The notes below the pieces were generated by a model. That model made no database searches. It was not told where the DNA came from and saw nothing but the letters and a program-made list of their open reading frames with translations. This document shows positions 5,382 through 11,104 of a stretch of 11,104 bases of DNA, in pieces (the first letter of the stretch is position 1; each line of letters begins with the position of its first letter). The DNA is from Ruminococcaceae bacterium UBA1227 (GTDB lineage Bacteria; Bacillota; Clostridia; Oscillospirales; Acutalibacteraceae), in contig DBWX01000010.1 in NCBI GenBank assembly GCA_002309175.1, forward strand, positions 129,206 through 140,309. Reading direction: 5' to 3'. Made by a program: the position numbers and the translations under genes.

Positions 5382-7868
5382 TTGGCAGCAAAATATGAAA
5401 ACGCGGTCAAACAACCGGGTAATTTAAGTCCGAGAACCAAATGGCTCCGCGACTATTACTTCGAGGGTGTAAACCGCAAGTGGAATAACCAGTATTCCCT
5501 CTACACGACGGGCACGCCGTGGGATACCCAGTTCGATGAGATAACATACTACATCGTACCGGAAAACCACACTTTCCTACCCACATTCACACAGGCCTTC
5601 AAGCAGTATTCAGAGGTCATCCCGGTCGATGACGAATTCTGGAAGAAGAATCTGGTTGAGAGAAAGGCCGAGTTCACAAAGAGAGTTATGTGTGAACGTC
5701 TGCCCGTGGAAATTCTTCCGGGCGACCTGCTCTGCGGAGCACGCTTCAATGTAATGTACTCAATGTGCCTTACGGAAGCTGAGCAGAAGGAGCGCGACAA
5801 GCTCGTAAAGGAAGCACGCGAGAGCATGACATTCCTTTTCAAGCACGGCTACGGCAACAGCGGCGCGACTTCAGGCCACCTCATCCCCGACTACAAGAAG
5901 ATTCTTACTAAGGGTTTCAAGGCTGAATACGAGTATCTTGAAGAACTCTACGGCAAGCTTTCCGAAGAGGACAAGAAGGGCGACAAGGGTGCGCAGCTTC
6001 GTGCAATGATGACTGCATGCACAATGCCCCGTGACCTCGCGGCCAAGTACTCCGCATACTGCAAAGAGTGTGCCGAGAAGGTTGAGGATCCCAAGCGTAA
6101 AGAGGAGCTCCTCAAGATGGCCGAAAACACTGCATGGGTTCCGTGGAATCCCGCACGCAATTTCTGGGAGGCAATGCAGTCCCTCTGGATGACTCATATG
6201 CTCGTAATGTCCGATGAGAAATATCCGGGTCCCGGCGTATCCTTCGGACGCATAGACCAGTATCTGTATCCTTTCTACAAGACCTCAATTGAGGAAGGTA
6301 TGACAGAGGAATTCATGAAAGACATCCTCGGATGCTTCTGGTTCCATTGCAATACAGCTTACGACGCAATGATCAAAGTCGGCGGCAACCAGGGCATTAC
6401 GGCCGGTTTCGGTCAGCTCCTCACTCTCTCGGGCATGGGCAAGGACGGTCAGGATATGACAAATGATCTCACCTACCTCATTCTCGATGTAATCGATGAC
6501 TGGAGCCCGATACTTGAGCCCAAGCCCAATGTACGTCTCCACAAGAACTCACCTGAGAAGCTGCTCAACAAGGTCGTTGACATGATCTCGAAATCACAGG
6601 GCGCTCCGTTCCTTTTAAACTTTGATGAGCGTTCAATGGCCGGCATGATGAGAGAGGCCAAGTTCTACGGCGACTATATCAGTGAGGACAATGTATTCGA
6701 GTATGCACCCGTAGGATGCCTCGAGAACACCATGGTCGGCAACGACCGCTCCGGTACGGTTGACAATAACATCAACCTGCTTAAAGCAATGGAACTCGTA
6801 TACGGCAACGGCAAGGATATGGAGCCGTATGACGACCCGATGGGCGGCAAACCTACAAAGCTCACCCAGGACGGACCTCAGACAGGTGAGCTCTCCTCGT
6901 TTGATACCTGGGAGAAATTCTTCGATGCTTACAAAGAGCAGACACGCTACATCATCAAGAAGTTCGTTGACAACTACGAACTCTCCGAGAATATCCGCTG
7001 CAAGTTCAACCCGACACCCTATCTCTCAACACTCGTAGGCGGCTGCGCCGAGAAGGCTCTCGACGTAACCCGCGGAGGCGCTGAGATAAGCTTCGTAACA
7101 ATGGAAGGTGTCACATTCGCCTCCACGGTTGACAGCCTTCTCGCAGTCAAGTATCTCGTGTACGACCAGAAGGAGTGCACACTTGAGGAACTCGTACAGG
7201 CCCTTCACGACAACTGGGAAGGCCACGAGGTTCTTCAGGCAAAGGCCAAGAACCGCGCGCCTAAATACGGCCGTGATGATGATGAGGCCGATGCACTCGC
7301 CCAGGAGGTTATGCAGTTCTGGTCAGACGAGACCTGGAAGTATGAGACAAAGTGCACACACAGACGCTTCCGTCCCGGCATGCTCTCCTGGAACTACTGG
7401 GTAGGCTCCTCATACGTAATGAAGGCCTCGGCAAACGGCCGTGCAAACCCTCAGTTCCTTTCCAACGCCATCTGCCCGTCAAACGGTGCGGACATTAACG
7501 GACCTACATCAAATGTTAACTCAGTAGGTACCGCTCTCGGCGGAAAGAAGGAGAACGGCGACTGGCATGAATATGTAAACTTCCTGCCAAACGGCGCATC
7601 ACACACGATAACCTTCAATACATCGCTCATACGCGATCCCGCCCACAAGGAAAAATTCAAGTCCTTCATCAAGGGCTACATTGAAAACGGCGGTACAGCA
7701 CTGCAGATTAACATCCTTGATCCCGACGTCCTCCGTGACGCTCAGGCCCATCCGCAGGATTACCGTCACCTCCTCGTCCGTATCACCGGCTACAATGCTT
7801 ACTTTGTATCGATAGGCCGTGAACTTCAGGACGAGATAATCGCAAGAGAAAGCCACATGGGGTATTAA
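5382..7868 (+). CDS. Glycyl radical enzyme, dehydratase/decarboxylase clade, substrate unknown
   Basis: 828-aa PFL-like enzyme using a protein radical; strictly anaerobic and cytoplasmic. The PFL domain covers most of the protein, and the glycine-radical domain lies at the C-terminus. The radical Gly803 is in RITGYNAYF. The thiyl Cys446 and general-base Glu448 lie in VGCLEN. His166 in GHLIPDY matches a residue conserved in glycerol-dehydratase-like GREs. There is one Cys, not the Cys-Cys pair of pyruvate formate-lyase, so it is not PFL. Glu575 (TMEGVTFASTVDSL) falls about where 4-hydroxyphenylacetate decarboxylase has a substrate-binding Glu, by spacing from the Cys. That hints at an aryl- or hydroxy-carboxylate substrate but is not proof. 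No HpdC-like small subunit or microcompartment gene is adjacent. TTG at 5382 is chosen because GGAGGAG lies 6 nt upstream. The activase gene follows after 3 nt. Confidence 0.96.
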   Translation: MAAKYENAVKQPGNLSPRTKWLRDYYFEGVNRKWNNQYSLYTTGTPWDTQFDEITYYIVPENHTFLPTFTQAFKQYSEVIPVDDEFWKKNLVERKAEFTKRVMCERLPVEILPGDLLCGARFNVMYSMCLTEAEQKERDKLVKEARESMTFLFKHGYGNSGATSGHLIPDYKKILTKGFKAEYEYLEELYGKLSEEDKKGDKGAQLRAMMTACTMPRDLAAKYSAYCKECAEKVEDPKRKEELLKMAENTAWVPWNPARNFWEAMQSLWMTHMLVMSDEKYPGPGVSFGRIDQYLYPFYKTSIEEGMTEEFMKDILGCFWFHCNTAYDAMIKVGGNQGITAGFGQLLTLSGMGKDGQDMTNDLTYLILDVIDDWSPILEPKPNVRLHKNSPEKLLNKVVDMISKSQGAPFLLNFDERSMAGMMREAKFYGDYISEDNVFEYAPVGCLENTMVGNDRSGTVDNNINLLKAMELVYGNGKDMEPYDDPMGGKPTKLTQDGPQTGELSSFDTWEKFFDAYKEQTRYIIKKFVDNYELSENIRCKFNPTPYLSTLVGGCAEKALDVTRGGAEISFVTMEGVTFASTVDSLLAVKYLVYDQKECTLEELVQALHDNWEGHEVLQAKAKNRAPKYGRDDDEADALAQEVMQFWSDETWKYETKCTHRRFRPGMLSWNYWVGSSYVMKASANGRANPQFLSNAICPSNGADINGPTSNVNSVGTALGGKKENGDWHEYVNFLPNGASHTITFNTSLIRDPAHKEKFKSFIKGYIENGGTALQINILDPDVLRDAQAHPQDYRHLLVRITGYNAYFVSIGRELQDEIIARESHMGY

Positions 7869-7871
7869 AGA

Positions 7872-8780
7872 ATGAAAGTACTGGACATACAGCGCATGTC
7901 AACTGAAGACGGTCCCGGCCTTCGGACCACAGTGTTCGTCAAGGGCTGTCCTCTGGCATGCACCTGGTGCCACAATCCCGAGAGTATTCCGCCGAAGTCA
8001 CATGTTGAGTGGCTCGGAGTCCGCTGTATAGGCTGCGGCATCTGCGCGCAGGTGTGCCCTAAAGGCGGCATCACATTTGACGACGAGGGCGTGCATACGG
8101 CCGAGTTCTGTGATGCCTGCGGCACCTGCACGCGCGAATGCCCGACGCAGGCCCTTGAACTCAAAGGTGTCAACTACACCGTGGACGACCTTTATGACAT
8201 CGTCATAAAGGACCGCGCCTTCTGGGGCGCGGACGGCGGCGTAACTCTCTCCGGAGGCGAGATCACACTTCAGTGGGAAGACGCTCTTGAAATGTTCAAA
8301 AAACTCAGGGCCGCCGGCGTCCACACAGCACTGGACACCTGCGGATTCTGCAAGAGAGAGACTCTTGAGACTCTACTTCCTTACACGGACATCTTCCTCT
8401 ATGACCTGAAACTCTTCGATGACAATGAACATAAGAAGTTCACCGGACAGAGCAATAAAATAATCTTTGAAAACTTTGAATGGCTTACGGGTACGGACGC
8501 GCGCATCTGGGTACGCACTCCCATAATCCCCGGAGCCACGGACACGGATGAAAACATAAAAGGCCTTGCCGGAATTGTACGTGACAGAGTTGAAAAATGG
8601 GAACTCTGCGCCTTCAACAATCTCTGCAGAGACAAGTACACAAGACTCGGCAGAGAATGGGACTTCAAGAGCGCAGGACTCATGACAAAGGGACGCATGG
8701 AAGAACTTACGGAACTCGCCAAAGCATCAGGCTCACCCGTGGCAGTCTGGAGCGGAGCCACCGCCCGGACCGATGTATAA
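7872..8780 (+). CDS. Radical-SAM glycyl radical enzyme activase with two extra [4Fe-4S] motifs
   Basis: 302-aa activating enzyme that would cleave S-adenosylmethionine and abstract hydrogen from Gly803 of the upstream GRE. The radical-SAM motif CPLACTWC supplies Cys26, Cys30 and Cys33. A ferredoxin-like insert follows with two CX2CX2CX3C(P) motifs: Cys52, 55, 58, 62 and Cys80, 83, 86, 90. The SAM-binding motif SGGE is at 127-130. This insert is normal for activases of GRE eliminases and arylacetate decarboxylases and absent from PflA, which supports the assignment of the partner. The ATG follows the GRE stop by 3 nt. Its own Shine-Dalgarno site is weak (GGGG, 9 nt upstream), so it is probably translated by coupling at a lower level than the GRE, as expected for a catalytic partner. 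Confidence 0.97.
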   Translation: MKVLDIQRMSTEDGPGLRTTVFVKGCPLACTWCHNPESIPPKSHVEWLGVRCIGCGICAQVCPKGGITFDDEGVHTAEFCDACGTCTRECPTQALELKGVNYTVDDLYDIVIKDRAFWGADGGVTLSGGEITLQWEDALEMFKKLRAAGVHTALDTCGFCKRETLETLLPYTDIFLYDLKLFDDNEHKKFTGQSNKIIFENFEWLTGTDARIWVRTPIIPGATDTDENIKGLAGIVRDRVEKWELCAFNNLCRDKYTRLGREWDFKSAGLMTKGRMEELTELAKASGSPVAVWSGATARTDV

Positions 8781-8794
8781 AAAGGAGAAAACAT

Positions 8795-9649
8795 ATGCCG
8801 AAAATTTCAAATGAAGATGCAAAACTCTTCGATAACCCTTATAAAATTGGTCTTGTCGCCATGCAGGACGATGACGAGGACATGCATGTCTGTCTTCTGA
8901 CTACCCTTATGAACAAGGGTGACGATCAGATGATGTTCGGAGAATTCGTCCGCGGCGACAGCAAAAAATTCATCTACAATCATCCAAAGACAGGTTTCCT
9001 TCTTATGACCGTCGACAGAAAATTCTGGACCGGCAACATGACATTCACGCACAATGTCACCGAGGGCGAGGACTACATTCACATGAATCAGTACCAGCTT
9101 TTCAGGTTCAACACCTACTTCGGAGTATGCAATGTCCATTATGCCGATCTTCATAACATAAGCGAAGGTCAGGCGCTCAATATGCCCGGTGTTATCTCAA
9201 ACGCCGTACGCGTCATGGCAATGAAACCTTTCTTTGCCGGAGACAAGAGCAAGCAGGTAATGCGCCCCTGGACACAGAAGTTCATGAACGGCCTTATCAC
9301 GCTCAAATACATCGCCTATATGGGCGAGGACGGCTTCCCGAAGATAGTGCCGATTATTCAGGCTCAGGCAGCCTCATCAAGCCGTATCTTCTTCACGAGA
9401 GCTCCGTACTCAAAGATGCTCTCCGACTTAAAGGACGGCGCAAGAGTTGCCATCTACGGCATGAGCCTCGACATGGAGGTAACACTTCTCAAGGGATACT
9501 TCCATGACGGCCCCACCGGTACGGGTTATGTCGACATAGACAAAGTCTATAACAGCGCACCGCCCATCACCGGTTATGCATATCCCGAATTTACGAACAA
9601 TGACCCTGTTGATTTCCATGACGAGCCTCTCGCTCCGAGCTGGATCTGA
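8795..9649 (+). CDS. Duplicated FMN split-barrel-like (PNPOx-type) protein
   Basis: 284-aa protein, tentatively a flavin- or F420-binding split-barrel protein related to pyridoxamine-phosphate-oxidase-like enzymes. Two halves look like repeats of the fold. Residues about 15-125 contain HPKTGFLLMTVDRKFWTG and a strand pair ending HYADLH. Residues about 165-265 begin ITLKYIAYMGEDGFPKIVPI and continue through SSSRIFFTRAPYSKML and GARVAIYGM. No catalytic motif is diagnostic, and I could not confirm cofactor residues. There are only two cysteines and no signal peptide. The ATG has AAAGGAG 7 nt upstream. An in-frame extension to 8597 was rejected because it runs through the activase gene. It lies 14 nt after the activase and 15 nt before the FAD enzyme, so it is an integral operon member and likely a redox step or flavin partner. 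The family call is moderate only. Confidence 0.8.
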   Translation: MPKISNEDAKLFDNPYKIGLVAMQDDDEDMHVCLLTTLMNKGDDQMMFGEFVRGDSKKFIYNHPKTGFLLMTVDRKFWTGNMTFTHNVTEGEDYIHMNQYQLFRFNTYFGVCNVHYADLHNISEGQALNMPGVISNAVRVMAMKPFFAGDKSKQVMRPWTQKFMNGLITLKYIAYMGEDGFPKIVPIIQAQAASSSRIFFTRAPYSKMLSDLKDGARVAIYGMSLDMEVTLLKGYFHDGPTGTGYVDIDKVYNSAPPITGYAYPEFTNNDPVDFHDEPLAPSWI

Positions 9650-9664
9650 TGAAGGAGAATTAAA

Positions 9665-11050
9665 ATGGGAAAGAACAAAGACAAAAAGATAATCATCGCA
9701 GGCGCGGGCCACGGTGCCATGATGTGCGGTGCACAGCTCGCGAAAAAAGGCTATGACGTAACTGTCTATGAAAAACGCAAACGCAAGGACGTAGGTTATC
9801 CCTGGTTCGACTGCGTAAACGAGGACATTTTCCACATGGTCGGTGCGCCTCATCCCGGCGAAGTCGGTATCGAATGGGCGTGGAGAAACGACATCACTTT
9901 CTACGGTCCCAACACCGATGACGACCACAAGATTGTCCAGCGCCTCAAGCACCCCGAGGAGCAGGAGATTATCATCGACCGCTACAAACTCTATGACCTC
10001 ATGATTGACTATGCCGAGAAATGCGGTGTCAAGTTCAAGTTCGGCGTGACCATCGAAGGTCCCCTTATGGACGGCAAGCGCGTTATCGGTATCAAGACAA
10101 GCAAAGGTAAGATCAAGGGCGATTTAGTCATTGACGGCTGCGGATGCAACTCCGTTGTAAGAAACAATCTTCCGAAGAAACTCGGCATCCAGAAGACACC
10201 TCCGCGCGGAGACATAATCTATCTCTACCGCGCATACTTCGACTGCCCGGTTGATCCGGACTCTGTTGAGGACAAATATAAGTGTATCTTCCTTCCCAGC
10301 GAAGGCGACTTCAACTTCTGCTGGACAGATGTAGTCAAGGACTTTGACGGCTTTGATTACTTCACTGATGTTCTGATTGCCGATATTGACCCGATGACAG
10401 TTGAAGAAGCTGAAAAGCGTGCGGAAGATTACAGAAAGAGAATCCCCGAGCTCGGCACAAAGAAACTCAAAGGCGGACAGGTAACACCTCTTACCATCCG
10501 TGAACCCATCTCCTTTATGATTGCAGACGGCTATGCCGCAATCGGTGACTCGGCTCATATGTCAATGGCATTAAACGGCTCAGGTCTTTCAACAGGCTTT
10601 GAGATTTCCACCTTCCTTGCAGAGACAATCATGAAAGACAAGAAGGGTGAGTTCTCAGCCAAGACCCTCTGGCCTTACGCTTATAAGTTTTGGAAGAAAA
10701 AGGGTATCGGTCTCGCACCCATAGCCTTCGTAAAACTCCTCATCTTCAAACTCTCTCACGACCAGCTTGACTATGCCTTCGACGCAGGCATCCTCACCTG
10801 GAAAGAGATGACAATAACAGATGACCAGCACAGCATCTTCCAGTTTTTACATTTCGACAAGAACCTGCCTCAGAGAGGCATCGCCATAGCAAAGGATCCC
10901 AAACTGCTCAAGGTTGCACTCGGTGCGGTTGCAGATGCCATCGGCGTTTTCGCACTAGGCTTCGCACTTCCGAAGAAATATCACAAGCGTTATATGAAAG
11001 TATGGGCGAAGTGCTATGACTGGCTTTTCCAGCACAGACTTCCGAAATAA
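9665..11050 (+). CDS. FAD-dependent oxidoreductase, geranylgeranyl-reductase/FixC-like
   Basis: 461-aa flavoprotein with the PHBH-type FAD fold. The N-terminal dinucleotide motif is IIIAGAGHGAMMCG (9-22), with Glu36 ending the second strand (VTVYEKR) to hold the ribose. The middle motif DLVIDGCGCNSVVR is at 153-166. The second FAD motif, AAIGDSAHMSMALNGSGL, is at 291-308, with Asp295 contacting the flavin ribityl chain. The C-terminal 130 residues are hydrophobic and basic (APIAFVKLLIF, VADAIGVFALGFALP), perhaps for a hydrophobic substrate or membrane contact. The family includes geranylgeranyl reductases (C=C reduction) and FixC-like electron transfer proteins. A reductive role is more likely than oxygenation in an anaerobic operon. 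AAGGAG lies 7 nt before the ATG. The next flavoprotein gene starts 10 nt after the stop. Confidence 0.9.
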   Translation: MGKNKDKKIIIAGAGHGAMMCGAQLAKKGYDVTVYEKRKRKDVGYPWFDCVNEDIFHMVGAPHPGEVGIEWAWRNDITFYGPNTDDDHKIVQRLKHPEEQEIIIDRYKLYDLMIDYAEKCGVKFKFGVTIEGPLMDGKRVIGIKTSKGKIKGDLVIDGCGCNSVVRNNLPKKLGIQKTPPRGDIIYLYRAYFDCPVDPDSVEDKYKCIFLPSEGDFNFCWTDVVKDFDGFDYFTDVLIADIDPMTVEEAEKRAEDYRKRIPELGTKKLKGGQVTPLTIREPISFMIADGYAAIGDSAHMSMALNGSGLSTGFEISTFLAETIMKDKKGEFSAKTLWPYAYKFWKKKGIGLAPIAFVKLLIFKLSHDQLDYAFDAGILTWKEMTITDDQHSIFQFLHFDKNLPQRGIAIAKDPKLLKVALGAVADAIGVFALGFALPKKYHKRYMKVWAKCYDWLFQHRLPK

Positions 11051-11060
11051 GGAGTAAGTG

Positions 11061-11104
11061 ATGAACAACTATGATGTAATTGTTGTCGGCGCAGGCAACG
11101 GCGG
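11061..11104 (+). CDS. Second Rossmann-fold flavoprotein (partial, first 14 codons)
   Basis: Only MNNYDVIVVGAGNGG is visible (14 complete codons and most of the fifteenth). The GAGNGG dinucleotide motif right after YDVIVV is typical of the N-terminus of FAD oxidoreductases such as the phytoene-desaturase (CrtI)-like group, but many other families share it. GGAG at 11051-11054 supports the ATG. The gene starts 10 nt after the preceding FAD enzyme, so the operon continues beyond the window. Confidence 0.85.
   Translation, partial: MNNYDVIVVGAGNG

Noticed and set aside
5382..7868. Pyruvate formate-lyase identity for the GRE
   Set aside because: There is a single active-site Cys with Glu at +2 (GCLE) instead of Cys-Cys, and the activase has ferredoxin-like clusters absent from PflA.
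8597..8794. N-terminal extension of the split-barrel protein
   Set aside because: It lies in another frame of the activase gene and is Arg-rich shadow sequence. The ATG at 8795 has a strong RBS.
9428..9952. Minus-strand frame of 174 codons in the flavoprotein region
   Set aside because: It is a shadow of two well-supported plus-strand genes and has no RBS context.
1..11104. CRISPR array, tRNA/rRNA, insertion sequence or phage genes
   Set aside because: No spaced direct repeats, cloverleaf-like sequences, transposase motifs or terminal repeats were seen. The right-hand operon does not differ visibly in base use from the rest.

Overview
The window looks like chromosomal DNA of an anaerobic, low-to-mid GC Firmicute of the class Clostridia, probably a gut Oscillospiraceae, Lachnospiraceae or Christensenellales relative. 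The signs are strong GGAGG-type ribosome binding sites, frequent TTG and GTG starts, an XRE regulator with a cysteine-rich linker of a kind common in gut Clostridia, a metal-binding GntR/FCD regulator, and an oxygen-sensitive glycyl radical enzyme (GRE) with its activase. The lineage is inferred from gene style, not from a marker gene. No rRNA, tRNA, CRISPR array, transposase or attachment site was seen.

Left part, minus strand (about 1949 down to 1): one transcription unit. It begins at a near-consensus promoter whose -35 lies inside a perfect 8-bp inverted repeat. The genes are an XRE regulator, a 78-aa protein of unknown function, a membrane-anchored L,D-transpeptidase with a long Thr/Ala/Glu/Pro linker, and a response regulator cut by the window edge. 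It reads as an envelope or stress unit. On the plus strand next to it are a possible 41-aa small protein and a 74-aa protein with a DUF1232/YkvA-like core, ending at a strong terminator.

Middle part (2496-4542): a monocistronic glyceraldehyde-3-phosphate dehydrogenase gene with a TTG start. Its cofactor-determining positions do not look like those of classical NAD-specific enzymes. It shares a bidirectional terminator with a convergent alpha/beta-hydrolase (esterase/lipase-like) gene.

Right part, plus strand (4648 to the end): the most interesting region. A perfect 13-bp palindrome of GntR/FadR type precedes a GntR/FCD regulator. It is followed, with spacings of 1 to 15 nt, by a GRE of the dehydratase/decarboxylase clade, a radical-SAM activase with two extra [4Fe-4S] motifs, a duplicated FMN split-barrel-like protein, an FAD oxidoreductase of the geranylgeranyl-reductase/FixC type, and the first 14 codons of a second Rossmann-fold flavoprotein. 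My reading is an anaerobic catabolic or reductive pathway. The regulator would sense a small organic acid, the GRE would do radical elimination or decarboxylation, and the flavoproteins would carry out redox steps on the product. The substrate cannot be named from sequence. The GRE lacks the immediate partners of the pathways I know best: no microcompartment shell proteins, no HpdC-like small subunit, and no PFL cysteine pair.
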